A stretch of 64,000 bases of DNA from Atrichornis clamosus (lineage: Eukaryota; Chordata; Aves; Passeriformes; Menuridae), in assembly GCA_013400975.1 (NCBI GenBank), contig WBMZ01006403.1:186001-250000 (forward strand), given 5' to 3'. The translations under genes and the position numbers were made by a program. Below are positions 26,240-38,039 of this stretch, one piece after another; positions within the stretch are counted from its first letter, which is position 1; each line of letters opens with the position of its first letter. The notes under the pieces are model-generated. The model ran no database searches and was not told the origin of the DNA. It saw only the letters and a list, made by a program, of their open reading frames with translations.

Positions 26240-26800
26240 TTTAGTTCAGCCTGAAGAGTAACTGTGCAGTAACCCTCAGCCCCACTGGTGGGGCCAGTTA
26301 AACTACAACTGTTGTGATGTAACTGCACTACCCAGCTCCACACCCCTATGCACCCACGTGAGGCACTGATGGCACATCACACCATATGTGTCAAGTGCAT
26401 AACCAAGTCTGCTAGACATGCAGGTTAAGAGGTCAGACACGGAACGGGGCACCAGCACCTAATTGTACTAAAAGACAGAACATCGACATTTTGCAGAAAC
26501 CGATGGGTACACAAGTACCAAACAGAAATGGGAGTATGAACAAGAGCAGATGCCATGTATTTCCTTGAACGACAGTGGGGAATCTCCAGTCTCTCTTGTC
26601 ATTTTTCAAGCTGACAAGGAGGACTGACTCCAGCTGGATCAGATGTCATGCAGAATTACCAACCAGAAACCAGAACCGACACAGCTGCACAGACTTCACC
26701 AAAGACAAGTAAGCCAATAAAGGTATGAAGGAAACATCAGGCAAACCTGCTGCACCCAGACGTACATGACTGAGTGGCAGAGAGGGGAGGTATAGCTTTC
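26240..26800. other. GC-richer block, possibly a degraded LTR-type repeat
   Basis: This block has clearly higher GC than its flanks and no open frame. It carries an AATAAAG near 26716 and a long purine/C-rich body. It could be a degenerate endogenous-retrovirus LTR, but I cannot align it to a family from memory and no terminal TG...CA pair with a target-site duplication stands out. Confidence 0.2.
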
Positions 26801-27567
26801 TGCCTGTACAACTATACCCCTTAATATCTGCACTGCTAAAATTAATTACAGGTGCTAATGACCTAAACTTTCAACCTAGGGCCCTGCTACCAATCATGCA
26901 CAAATATTTTGTGAGAGCAATTCAGTGTAGTCTGTGCCTCATCTGTGGGTCAGCCTTGCTTTGTCTTGCACTCTACTCGCAGAGGATTTGGAAAAGGCCT
27001 GCTGGAATATTGCTGTGGCTCAAATATGTGGAGTCCTGCCCTTGTAAGTCAGTGAGTGGTGGGAGGTGACATAAATATCCATGTCTCCTCCTACACTGAA
27101 ATAATTGACTCTCCAGGCCTTTGGCTTGAGAAACACTCCTAAATCCCACAGGATATCCATAGCATTAGGTGCTTTATTGAGATGTAGTTCTCTCAGTGGA
27201 AACTGCTCTAACACAGGGAAACAATTGTTTTTGAAAATGTAATTTTAAAATTCTCTGCAAATAGTGACCATGCCCAAGCACCAAGGTGGAACCACCAGTG
27301 GTCCCAGGACACTCCTCCTCCCCTCTGCAGGGCTGAGGACAGAGTGACAGGACGTGCTTAAACACGTGCTAGGTATAGATTAAAAATGATCTGTGGGATT
27401 TGTTTTTCCAGACAGGTGTTATTCAATAAAATTTTTCCATAGAGTTTTCGCCAAGCACAGGAAACTAACATCAAAACATTCCCGATTTCACTCCTCACCA
27501 GCTGAGGAGCTCTGACAAGGATTCTGGTTGCAATGCAGACCCTGCCATCACTTACACCTATAGAGAA

Positions 27568-27622
27568 CTATGAAGTTTAATGGGACTGTATGAGGGTAAC
27601 TGGTGTCAGAATTTAGCCATAT
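27568..27622. repeat. Possible ancient amniote repeat fragment
   Basis: TTTAATGGGACTGTATGAGGG followed by CAGAATTTAGCC resembles the tail of very old interspersed repeats (consensus-like AATGGGACT...AGAATTTGGCC) that I recall from sauropsid genomes. The match is short and from memory. Confidence 0.25.
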
Positions 27623-29845
27623 GTATTTTCCACATACATCCACAGTTTTATTCTGCAACTCTGTGAAAAACAAAGCAAATATGAAAGTTTTCATTTCCTA
27701 TAAAAATGGTAATTTAGACACATGGCTAAGGAGTTGTTGTTTAGCCTTCTTATTTTTACTCTTCATTTTAAAGAGGAATAAAGGACAGTTCTGAAGGACA
27801 GAAACTGGAGTTTATTACGCTCTTCTGTAAGGGTGGGAAATCTGCCAAATAAAGTTTTTTCTCTCTTGTGCTACAAAAATTTAGTGATCATCCTTCTTGT
27901 GTGTTGTGTAAATGTGACCACTCTGTATCCAAATGTAAACTGAAAGACAATGTCTGTATTTTTTTATTTGAGATCTTACCTAATTTATTTTTTTAAAAGG
28001 TTCAGGCCTTAAGAAGATGTTTAATTTAATACTGATTTATTGATTGATTGATGGTGTGTGTCCATGGTGTCTTACCTGCATTTTAAAAACTATACATCAA
28101 TGTAATATCCTCTTATGCAACTTGATTTTCTCACTAAAGAAACAAACTTCCTTTGTTTACTTTGTACTGTGGTGCATTTATTAAAGTTTCAGAATCTTCT
28201 TTTACAACCACAGTAAAGCTGAAACAAAACCTGGTACTAAAACATTTCTCTTCTGACAATGGGCATATTTCAGCAGCTTTGTGTATTTATGAACTGTACT
28301 GTGCAAAATTTCCTAAATTAATTTGACTAATAGGCATTGCAAACTTGCCTAAGTCATTTGGAAATATGAAAATAGCCAATCTCAGGTTCTAATGGATGAT
28401 ATACTCAAAGCCTAAATGACTGTGAAATAACTCACACAAATATGGTGATAAAATAATTTACCATTGAATCATACTAATCCATCAAAGGTCAAAAAATGAT
28501 CTAGAAAATAATTTTGACAAAACACTAATACAAATTAAAAAGAGTTTGGTGGTAATACTGTGAGTGATGACACCGCCCAGAGGCACATTTTGCAATTTTC
28601 TCTTTTGCCTTGGATTTATATATTAAAATATATTGACATCAGGAAATGAATATTTTTCCACCACATGGACATTTAAAAATATTCTCAGCTGACGAACAAA
28701 GTCCTAATTACAATGCCTCATATTTAGGGCTCCCATGGAAGCTACCTGTGGAAGTAATTGTAACCAAAACTGTGGGGCAAATTCAAATCACTGATGAAAG
28801 AAGAAAACCAACAAGTATCAGAGAACAAAGAAAAAAAATTATCAAGTGATATGGAGATAATGAATGCTTTGTTATCCTAAGATATGGGATAGTGAAAAGG
28901 TTGATGGCTGAACAAAAGTGAACCAATACATAATTATATGGATTTGACTCTTCCTTATTGTATTACAACTGCTTTCCACATAGAGCTTTTTTTGCCAAGA
29001 TTTTTAAGCAGATAGACTTTGGGGTTATAAGAAGCCTGAAGCCATGAATATTCAGAGTAACGAGTCATATTTTCACTGGTCTGATTTTTTCTTGTACTGC
29101 AGTTGCAATATATTTTATGATATAATATTTGTATGACATTGCAAAACTTATTTACTCAAGCAAGCTAACTTGTGTAATGTTAGGGCTTGTCTTCTTTTAT
29201 TTAAGTGATGATTTTAAAATTGGTTTGATAATCTGTTTGCCACTGAGAATTAGCAATAATGAAAGAAACAAAAGATATCCCCAGCCAGGAGCTAAGACCA
29301 TGGCCTTAGGAAAAAATTATGTCAAATTCTAAGAATTCCGTAATCTCTTCTACTCTAGATGTGTATCACTTCCACTTACAGGTAATGATCAGATCCCTGT
29401 TTTGTTTATTCATTCTTTGGAACAGCCAAAAATATGGCATCTTGGATTTACATGTGAAAAAACCATTACAAATTATCTGTAAATCCTCAAAGCAGACTCA
29501 GTTTGACTGACTCCACCAGGCCACTGTTACTTTCCTGAAAAACATAGGCATTTTCTCTTCAAACAAATCAACATTAGTGCCTCTGTTCATTTCTGTTGCC
29601 TACTTTATACCTTCTTTTAATGCTGCCACCTTCTTTTTGAGTTAGACTGGCCACCTCAGACACTGTACTCCTGAATCCTTTCCTGGTCCTGAAGAATGAA
29701 AACTTCCAGACAGAGGCAAATGTCTGTACAGCACAGTTTGCTCATGTCAGTGGCTTCATGCTCAAATTTAGCTTTATGTGAGAACCGTATAATTTATACT
29801 CCTGAACACACAAAAAAATGCATGTCTCAGAAACTTAATTCCATA

Positions 29846-29890
29846 GAAAAAAAGAAGCAAAAAAAAAAAAAACAAAAAAAACCAACCAAA
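29846..29890. repeat. A-rich simple tract
   Basis: Runs of A are interrupted by single G or C over about 45 bases. The 84-codon open frame that ends in a lysine-rich stretch here is a by-product of the tract. Confidence 0.8.
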
Positions 29891-30159
29891 AGACTAAAAA
29901 CATGTGAAATGTTATCCGATGTTAATTATGGCAACGTGACTCAGCAATAAATTAATTTTCAATCTAATGAGACTATATATATGCAGGGTTTATTAATTAC
30001 TAGTTTCTAATAAAACTTTTCCCTGATCTCTGTTTTTTGTTGGCTGTCTAAATAAAGAGCTCTGCTGGAAAAGCAGCTGGGATGTCCTTTGACCTCTGAG
30101 GACATCAGAATGAAAGCTGCATCTCAGAAAGGTTAACTAGTCTCTGAAAGTACAAGTGC

Positions 30160-30370
30160 CTTATATTTTCTTTAATACACTTTACACAGCCTGCATTTAA
30201 ACCTCTTTGGGTTCATTAATCAATCATAACTCATTGCTAATTAAGGGTTAGGCATACCAACAACAGTTCTGACAGCTGATATGCTACAAGTAATTAAGTT
30301 GTTCAAATTATTTTTTACCATTAAATTAATTCTCATGTAGCATACTAAGAATGCCTTTTTACCAGGGCTT
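30160..30370. promoter_or_regulatory. Candidate conserved non-coding element
   Basis: This repeat-free AT-rich block holds several homeodomain-type cores close together: TTAATCAATCATAACTCATT, GCTAATTAAGGG, AGTAATTAAG and TTAAATTAATTC. No frame is open. The call is inference from composition only. Confidence 0.2.
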
Positions 30371-30930
30371 CTGTTACCAAAGAGCTTGCTTTTAGTTAAG
30401 AATAGAGGAAAAAATTAAAGCCTACTTTAAAATTAATCGAACTATATTTTAGTTACTTTTTTTCTCCAATTTTTATATATTCTGCTTTGCACTGCTCTGT
30501 AACTGGAGGATTAGTCCTAGAAAAGTTGATTATAGCAGAGAGGAACTCAGTGCTACAAAATGTTATTTTTATATAATCTTATTTATAATCTCTTTACCTA
30601 ATAGTAGAATATCCTACCAATTGAAAGATGAGCAGGGAAGACTCTAAAAGTTAAGGGCTGGTATTTTACGTCATAAATGGGGATACTTTTAGTAGCTTTG
30701 TGGAGTTAGTAGTTATAGAAGAGCCTGGGTAGAAATTATAAAAAATTAATCCAAATCCTGCACTTTCCATGACCTTAAGGAATTTGGTCACTCTCCTTAT
30801 AAAACACAAGGGGCCAAATGTGACAATTATTTTCCATACCTCACAACACTTGAAGCCATTCTGATTCAGAGTTTTGGTTAGTGCTATATCTATTAGCGTA
30901 GGATTAAAATCAGAAATTGTAATGTACTTG

Positions 30931-31252
30931 AAGGTTGGTTGTAGAGTAAAGGTCTGTAACAGACAGAGAACAGATGAAATTACAATCTTTTCTATTTCCT
31001 CTCCTGTACGCTATGAGGAGAAGGGAGGAGAGGAGAGGAGAGGAGAGGAGAGGAGAGGAGAGGAGAGGAGANNNNNNNNNNNNNNNNNNNNNNNNNNNNN
31101 NNNNNNNNNNNNNNNNNGAAAGTTGGTAGTAAAGGACAGTAACAGAAAGAGAACAGATGAAATTACAATCTTTTCTATTTCCTCTCCTGTACGCTATGAG
31201 GAGAGGAGAGGAGAGGAGAGGAGAGGAGAGGAGAGGAGAGGAGAGGAGAGAC
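30931..31252. repeat. Duplicated unit with GGAGA tracts flanking an assembly gap
   Basis: A unit of about 85 bases of unique sequence plus a (GGAGA)n tract occurs twice. The copies start at about 30931 and 31118, with pentanucleotide tracts at about 31015-31071 and 31196-31251. A stretch of over 50 bases beginning GAGAACAGATGAAATTACAA is identical in both copies (from 30966 and 31149), while the bases just before it differ by several substitutions and small indels. The copies are separated by 46 N at 31072-31117. Open frames of 158 and 133 codons that cross the N run are artefacts. Confidence 0.9.
31072..31117. other. Assembly gap of 46 N
   Basis: The run of N begins inside the first GGAGA tract and ends at the start of the second unique unit. 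The true length here is therefore unknown, and the assembler most likely failed in the purine repeat. Confidence 0.99.
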
Positions 31253-31259
31253 TCCACAT

Positions 31260-32073
31260 TTTTGAACTGCAAACATGTCATTTTATAGTATTTATTTTTT
31301 ACGATCTGCAAAGAGGAGATAATAATAAGTTTTCTTTAAATATATTCTGAAAAATAAATTCATCTAAAACTCACTGTTTTCAATAGAAGCACCTGTGTGG
31401 ACTCCCTTATTTAGTTTAGCTTAATTTTTCAAGGTTTTTGAGGAATTAGAGAGGAAAGAACTCTGGATAGTTGAATAGATCTAAAGCTACCCACCCACAA
31501 CATACATAAAAGGGAAAAAACTCCATGAATAGAAGAAAAGAAAAAGATAATTGCTGGATGCTCTGGGAGAGCTATTAATTTCATTCTGGTATTAATCACC
31601 AGAGTGGCAGGTTGCCAGTTTCTGGCTGTTTGCAGTGGTGGGTAATGAACATGTATGTAAATATTTTTGTAAGTGCTAGCTTTTGAAATACTTAAATATT
31701 CATCTTCTCTTTTGAAAAATTAAAATAACATATTGAAAAAATGCCAGATTCTGCACTCACTTCATAGGAAAACACTGAGCCTAGAGCCTATCTAAGCAAT
31801 TAGTCATGTGTTTGCAGCACATTCCCATGTTTAACTTCATCTCTTTTCTCAATACAGTGTCATAAATTGTAAGTGAGAGAAATGCCTCGGCACACAATAA
31901 CTTGCCAGGCAATGAATTTCAAACTGTCAGCGATTTAACATCTACCTCTTCAATTCTTCCTCTTAAATGCTTTTACTGTGCCTGTAAAGTCCTTTAAATT
32001 GCTGGTGTCTATAGGCTTTTTTTCCCTTGTCTATCCCCAGATTTCTGCTGGGGTTGACTTCATGTCTCCTTAC
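31260..32073. other. Unassigned AT-rich DNA
   Basis: No gene or repeat family is recognised in this stretch. Confidence 0.45.
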
Positions 32074-32130
32074 CTGTTGTATCTTGATTGCCTCATCCTC
32101 AGTTAAGACAATTTCAGCCATTTCACTACA
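32074..32130 (-). other. Candidate coding exon, minus strand, gene unknown
   Basis: On the minus strand a CCCTAG acceptor (weak pyrimidine tract) is followed by 57 bases and then the donor CAACAG|GTAAGG. One frame is fully open and contains an ATG in a good context (G at -3, G at +4) at 32121. From that ATG it reads MAEIVLTEDEAIKIQQ and stops exactly at the donor in phase 0. The residues are typical of real protein (acidic, no low complexity), and the end resembles the start of an IQ-type motif. I do not recognise the protein, no second exon can be joined to it with confidence, and the acceptor is poor. It could be a first coding exon, an internal exon or chance. Confidence 0.25.
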
Positions 32131-34739
32131 CTAGGGTTTGTTTGCAATTTTGTGGGTTTTTTTGTTGAGGATTTGTTTGTTTTTACATGAAAAGTAATAA
32201 ATCTCAACTCCTTACCTGGAGAAAGTCCCTGTTTTTTCTCTCAGGAGTTATGGCATACTTACTAATTCAAACTGCAAAATTTTAAATCAATTATTTGGTC
32301 ACTGAACCTGCCTGTCCTGATAATTTCCATTTTTGTTTACGACTTCTTTACATCTAGTGGAGACAAATTATTTCATAGTGTGCAAGTCTGCATATGGCCC
32401 CAGTCCATAACACACCTACATCAGAGACTCAAGCACCTTGCCCTAAGCTACTTTCACGACTAAGCTCAGTCACACGTCTAACGACTTGTGATGAATCAGA
32501 TTTAGCTGCCACACATGCAGGGCAAATCATCAGAGTCCCACTGACACCCACAAGCTAGTTGAGGATTCAGCCCGATGGCCTCTTCTGAGAAACCTGGTCT
32601 GTGTAATTAACAGTGATACAGGATTATTCCCATGGATCTCCATTTTCTGACTGATGTTACACGTGCAAGTCCCTTTCAGAGCAATTCATCTTCCTTTAAT
32701 CTTGCAATCCAAGAGTTAGCTTGATCTAACATGGTCTAGGTTGGTTCCTCAGTCAATAGGAAGAGATGGGTGCTTAAAGAGGAAGCTGGATGAGTAGTCC
32801 GGATTAAGTTTTACCAATTTTACGTAATAGGGATCCTACTCCTTGTATTAAGTAACTCTCCATCCTAAAATATTCATTTCTGAGTGTTATTCTAGAATAA
32901 TACTTTTAAACATTGGAACATAGTGTAGTGTAAATGACTCTTAGGATTAATAAAGTGTGCAACATTCCATCAAATTATTTTTGTGATTCTGTAATCAAAT
33001 GTATGCTTAGAAAAGTTTATTTTTAAATAAGAAATCTGCAATAAAGGCATCAAGAAAAAGAAGAATTTACACATGCCACAATATGCAGCATGTAGAAGGA
33101 AAAAACGAACTTAGATACTGATGCATACAGAGAAGGATTCAAAATGTGTCAGAAACTGAGCAAAAACTGCTGATTTGCACAAGAAATGTACTGTTGTCCC
33201 CGCTGGATTGTCAGTTAAATCTAACACCTCTCTTTCTGGAGAAGCTGTTGGCTCAGAGTGTGTGGAAAAGGGAAAAGGAACCAAGGACAGGGGCAGCTGC
33301 TTCCCCATCCAGAGATACCTTTTGCCTTGGAAACCAAATATTGTGAAATCCTTACCAGTCAGTTTATATCAAAAAGATAGGGTAGTAGCAGAGGCAGATC
33401 AAATCAGCAATGTGTCTGACCAAGATTGTATGATGGACATCTATAGATGTCTAACGTATTTTTCTTAATATGCTAAAGTCAAGGCATTAATTAGATATTA
33501 TTGGCGTGAACCTAAGAAACAAAGCAAGTATTTCTCATGTGAAGCAGTTTCATATAGTGGATTTTTACTACTTCTTCATTTTCTAATGCCAAAACAAAAT
33601 AGAGAAAAAAAAAGGAGCTTGATTTACTTCCTCTTATATCCTTATTTATCAACCTACAGCTCTAAAAAAAAAAAAGTCACTGTGTATGGGTTGGGAGGAA
33701 GGGGGAGTGTCCATGTTCTGTAACTGTGAGGGGTTTTAGAAATGCTTGAAGCTGTCAGTTCAGAACATAGTCAGGTCAGACGGTTTCAGTACTGTAATAA
33801 CGACATGTTTTGCAGTCCCCTAAGCCCTGTTAGTGACAATAGCATTCCATGCCTGGCAAAATAGGACACTGTTTTAGGACTTTTTTCAAACCAGATCAGA
33901 GTACACTTTGCAAAGACATGAGGGGACTTTTGTCACAGGTATGGCTGACAGTGAAATGTTTGTCAACAGTGACAAAGTATGCAAAACTTGAGAGAAGAAC
34001 CTTCTTATTCTTTTAAGTCTGAATGAAAAATAATTTTTTGTCTCCTTTACAGTTTTTACTAAATAGAACAATTCTAAATCAGTTATTCGGCTAAGCTCAA
34101 GTTCTAAAAGAACTTCACAAAGTTTGTTATTTTGTAATTGGAAACACCTCAGGTGAGGGGTTAAGGGGAGAGAGAGTGAGAGGATGTGAGATTCCCCACT
34201 TCTTCCACTTCATTTGAAAGTAGGTATCAGGGCTCTCAAAGTTTTGATTTTCCTGGAACACCTTTACGGCATGTTGGCAGATGATCCTTTACAAGCTCCT
34301 GAAGGACGACCCTCCTGACTGCCCTCCAAAAGCTCAGTTTGAGTCTGGGTGATGATGTGTAGGGTAGTAGGAGTCCATGCAGCAGCAAAACAATCCCAGG
34401 TCTGAAAGTATGGGCCTTGCAGAGCCTCGCCCCACCTTTCCACTGCCATCCAGTCACCATGCCTTTCTGTTTTGTTTTTTTCTCTGACTAAGAACCATTA
34501 CTTTTTTGAGAACACAGGAAAAAAAAGAAAAAAAAAAGAAAAAAAAATTGGTTGAACAAAAGGCTCATTGATTCCACATATTTGCTTTTTTGTTCTGGAC
34601 ACATAACCTCTTTGTCTTGAAGCAGAGAAGATAATAGTAATCACCTTGTTCTGAAAATGCCACATGCAGAAATGCAATCACACATAGTACCTGGCCTCAT
34701 TTAGATGCATAAGGCATTAAATATTTGGCTGGTTTTCTG
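32131..34739. other. Unassigned DNA
   Basis: No gene is recognised. Frames at 33111-33468 overlap on both strands and 34236-34460 holds two overlapping minus-strand frames; neither resembles a known protein. An A-rich tract lies at 34517-34547. Confidence 0.45.
34517..34547. repeat. A-rich simple tract
   Basis: Runs of A are interrupted by three single G bases. Confidence 0.8.
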
Positions 34740-34795
34740 TCTGTTCCACTGGAGTTACTCCAGATTAACACAAATGTAACAATTTCACTCCTTGC
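34740..34795. repeat. Possible ancient amniote interspersed repeat
   Basis: CACTGGAGTTACTCCAGATT followed by AACACAAATGTAAC closely follows a motif I recall from old sauropsid interspersed repeats (GGAGTTACTCCAGATTTACACCAGTGTAACTG in two pieces). The family name is not certain. Confidence 0.4.
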
Positions 34796-36457
34796 TTATC
34801 TGCACCCTGGGTGATGTGTTGAATCCTCTCAAACACTATTTGTATTATTGTCTTGACTTAGGGCTAAGGATCCCATAGCCAGGATAGATTAACCAGGTTT
34901 ATCCTGGAGCTGATACTGAAGCTCATTTGCATAATTTGCCATTTTCCTTCATTTAACTGTAGCAAGCTGTCACTGGAAATGCCATGAAGTTATCCTGTGG
35001 AGATACACTCACATCTTTTCTTTGCTCTCAGGAGCAAAATAGACCCTCTGTTCATCAACTGGATTTTTCTGTTTTTTGAGATGTGTTATATGCAAGCACT
35101 TAATTTACAAAAGGGTCATATAGAGAAAAATCTCTGTAAATGCGAGCTATATTTCTCCACTTGAGGATGTGCTTAGTTCACGCTTTGGTATCTACGGCAT
35201 CCTCTTTTATGTCTTATATAAACACAATCCCCACTTCAGGGCACAGTGTCATAACGCGTTACAGAAGCAGACATTTACATAGGCAGCACCTGGGATCTTC
35301 CTAGCATAGATGGCCTTGGAGTACTATTTTCCAGCCTCTAAAAGCATTTGTAAATGTTTTAAGCAAGGATACATTTCCATTAGCATTTCCATCCCTATTT
35401 TTTACCAACTAGCGATGTGTACTCCGTGCCCCAAAGGCTCCTTTTTCTGTGTGCTCTGCTGCCTTGTGCTGCAGACAGCTGTGAAGCCAGTGCCTGAGGA
35501 ACCTGTGTCAGGCTGGAGCTACACAGTGGGTATCTGTATAAGATGTGTCTATTTGCCAGAAGTGTCACCTGCGTGGAGGTGTTTGCAGAGGTAACCTTGT
35601 ATCTTTAAATTAGTCCCACGGGAAGAGCTCTTTCTTCTTCAGGGCCATTGCTAACTCAAGCCCACCCAAAGCTTCTCTTTCACTTTCTCATGACTTCTCT
35701 TCTCACCTCAATATATATTGCCATAAACACCCGCCAGTGACAGGCAACATTAGCTTTCGATGCAAGCTAAACCTGTATCTCTGTCTTCACGTGGCATACA
35801 CCACCATAATTCAAATATTAATTTTAAAGCTGTGATTTTCCAAAGGATTGAAATTCAGACTAATTAAAAAAAAATCTCTACTACTAACAATAATTCATGC
35901 TGTCATATAATAGACAGTAGTTAAAACTGATTAGTTACATTGTGGGGTTTGATTTAAAAAAAAATAAAAAGGAGCCATGTGGGATTTGAATATGAGAGAA
36001 AAAAGGACCCATGATCTGTATATGTTTAGACAAGACACTGACATAGAATGAAGATCAAGACTTCTGTGAGCTTTTTATTTCTTTCTTATTCTTGTCATGC
36101 ATATACTTGGAATGTCTGAAGGCTGTGTTTTAAATGTCAGGGTTAAGTTTCCTCTTTCTGGTTCAGAAGGCATGCAATGACAGACAAAAATTGCTTTATT
36201 TCCAAGCTTAAAAACATTTAAAAGTTTGTCATGTTGAAGGTCTGCTGGGATATGTTTTGTACTTACAGTAGCAATTTATTATTAGATGCCCTACACCCTT
36301 GAAAATACGTGTAAATATTATGACTAAAATAATTTTTTTGAACATGCATTTGCCTTAATGTGATTCTGTCTGCAAAAGACACAAGTTTTGAAACAAAGTC
36401 ATAACTAGGTAAGTAATATTAGCACTAACTAGAATACACTGTACATTATATCGTATT
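34796..36457. other. Unassigned AT-rich DNA
   Basis: No gene or repeat family is recognised. An octamer motif ATTTGCAT occurs at 34925-34932. A 94-codon plus-strand frame at 35310 is cysteine-rich near its middle but matches nothing I know. Confidence 0.45.
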
Positions 36458-36500
36458 TATACACATATACATAGTATATACACATATATAAGTATATATA
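36458..36500. repeat. TA/CA-rich simple repeat
   Basis: Alternating TATA and CACATATA units run directly up to the 5' end of the LTR at 36501. The LTR may have inserted into this repeat, which would hide any target-site duplication. Confidence 0.8.
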
Positions 36501-37078
36501 TGTTCTGGTTTTGGCTTGGGGTAGAGTTAATATTCTTTCCAGTGCCTAGTATGGGGCTACGTTTCAGATTTGTGCTGAGTATAGCATTGATAATTTAGAG
36601 ATGCTTTTGTTATTTCCAAGGCTTTTTCTACTTTTTGTACTGCCACGCTGCCGAGGAGGCTGGGGGTACATGGAAAATTGTGAGGGGACACAGCCAGGAC
36701 AGCTGATCCCAAATGACTAAAGGGATTTTCCAGACCATATGACATCACGCTCAATACATAAAGCTGGGTGGAAGAAGGAGAAAAAGGGAGATTTTGGAGT
36801 GATGGTGTTTATCTTCCCAAGTAACCATTAGCCGATGGGGCCCTGCTCTCCTGGAGATGGGTGAACATCTGCCTGCCCTTGGAAAGCAGTGAAAGAATCC
36901 CTTGGCTTGCTTTGCCTGCATGCAGGGCTTTTACTTTACACATTAAACTGTCTATATATCAATATACGAGTGTTCTATCTTTTACTCTTCCAATTCGCTC
37001 CTCAATCCCCCTGGTGGGGGAGTGGGTGAGCGAGTGGCTGTGTGGTACCGGGTTACTGGCTGGGGTTAAACCACAACA
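36501..37078 (+). mobile_element. Solo LTR of an avian endogenous retrovirus
   Basis: The element begins TGTTCTGGTTTTGGCTTGGG, continues with TAGAGTTAAT and ends GGGGTTAAACCACAACA, giving the TG...CA termini of an LTR. I recognise the start, the CACAGCCAGGACAGCTGA block near 36689, the GGGGGAGTGGGTGAGCGAGTGGCTGTGTGG end in outline and the overall order from an abundant bird ERV family, whose database name I cannot give safely. Promoter-like parts are visible: TGACATCA (CRE-like) at 36740-36747, TACATAAA (TATA-like) near 36755-36762, and the polyadenylation signal ATTAAA at 36942-36947. No retroviral gag, pol or env sequence flanks it, so it is a solo LTR left by recombination. A matching target-site duplication is not evident. 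The 198-codon frame that crosses its 3' end is not a gene. Confidence 0.88.
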
Positions 37079-37548
37079 ACAAGTGGATTTGCAAGCCCTG
37101 CTGAAAACACTGATGGGCCCACGGACCTGCTATCCTGACCAAGAAGGGCAACAAGCATTGGGTGGACACTCAGCTATCTCCCAGGTCACACCTACCCTCA
37201 GGGGCCCAGCCATGGAAGCGAGGTACGGTGTGAGGAGTCTGCAACCCACCGTGAGAGCAGCTAAAAGCATCCACCTGTCACTGCATGTCAGGAATTTTGG
37301 CTGGGATGGCAAATACCTTTACTTTCCACTAATGGTCTCAGGGCCACATCATGTGTACAGAAATGGAAAAGTCATTACATTCCTCCTGGGTAAAAAAGTG
37401 GTTTTACTTTTTTTTTTTTTTCTCTTCAGACGGGCTACATTTATGCATTCCCTCTGATTTTTGTCCTGAGCATCATGTCATATTTATTAACACTGAATTT
37501 CAGGTGACATTTTACCACCTATTACTCAATCTCTCACAATCCTGTCTC
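37079..37548. other. Unassigned DNA between LTR and CpG island
   Basis: This stretch is moderately GC-rich up to about 37300, then pyrimidine-rich with a long T run at 37409-37422. No internal retroviral sequence is recognised after the LTR. Confidence 0.4.
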
Positions 37549-37905
37549 ACGGCGACAGGGAGCCTTGACCCCGTGCCGCACGCCCGAAGAGCAAACTCCA
37601 AAGAGCAGCAGGCAGCTGCCCCGCTCCAGCGTGGCACAAATTGACTTGGGTCCTCCGGCTCCTGCCTCAGGATCCGCCACAGGGGCTGCCCGCCACCCGC
37701 ATCTCCCCCCACTGGCGCTGGGGACTCCCAGCCAGGTTCAAGGCCTCGGGAAGCGTTCCCGCTGCACACAGGGCCGGCTAAGGGAGGTCCGGGCAGCAGC
37801 CTGCTGACCCGCCGCTGCTCTCACGGTCACCCAGCGGTGACCGGGGCAGCTCCGCGCCGGCCTGGCTGCGTTCGGTGCCCTGAACAGCCCTGCCACACCC
37901 GCCAG
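37549..37905. promoter_or_regulatory. CpG island, candidate promoter
   Basis: About 29 CG dinucleotides can be counted in roughly 360 bases, and the block is clearly GC-rich. The rest of the window has very few CG pairs. Examples are CCCCGTGCCGCACGCCCGAA near 37569, CTCGGGAAGCGTTCCCGC near 37744 and GCTCCGCGCCGGCC near 37849. In vertebrates, unmethylated CpG islands usually mark promoters. Overlapping frames on both strands (60-94 codons) come from the lack of A/T stops and none resembles a known protein. A GC-rich mobile element is the main alternative, but I recognise none here. Confidence 0.6.
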
Positions 37906-38039
37906 AAAATCACTGGTGGGGCAGAGGCAGGAAGCATTGCCTGAGCAACTTGCTGTTGGTTTGTTTGTTTGGTTTTTAAACAAGAAGAAACACCCAAATG
38001 TTTAATCAAGAAATTCCTAACCAGAGCTAGACACAACAA

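Larger units (their letters stand above)
26801..30159. other. Unassigned AT-rich DNA
   Basis: About 3.4 kb with no recognised gene. It contains a fragment at 27568-27622 that resembles an ancient amniote repeat, a short GATT repeat near 28040 and an A-rich tract at 29846-29890. Confidence 0.45.

Noticed and set aside
30874..31350. 158- and 133-codon frames on opposite strands
   Set aside because: Both pass through the run of N and are built largely from the GGAGA repeat.
36861..37457. 198-codon plus-strand open frame
   Set aside because: It starts inside the solo LTR, crosses its end into unrelated sequence and ends in a poly-Phe stretch from a T run. No known retroviral protein motif is visible.
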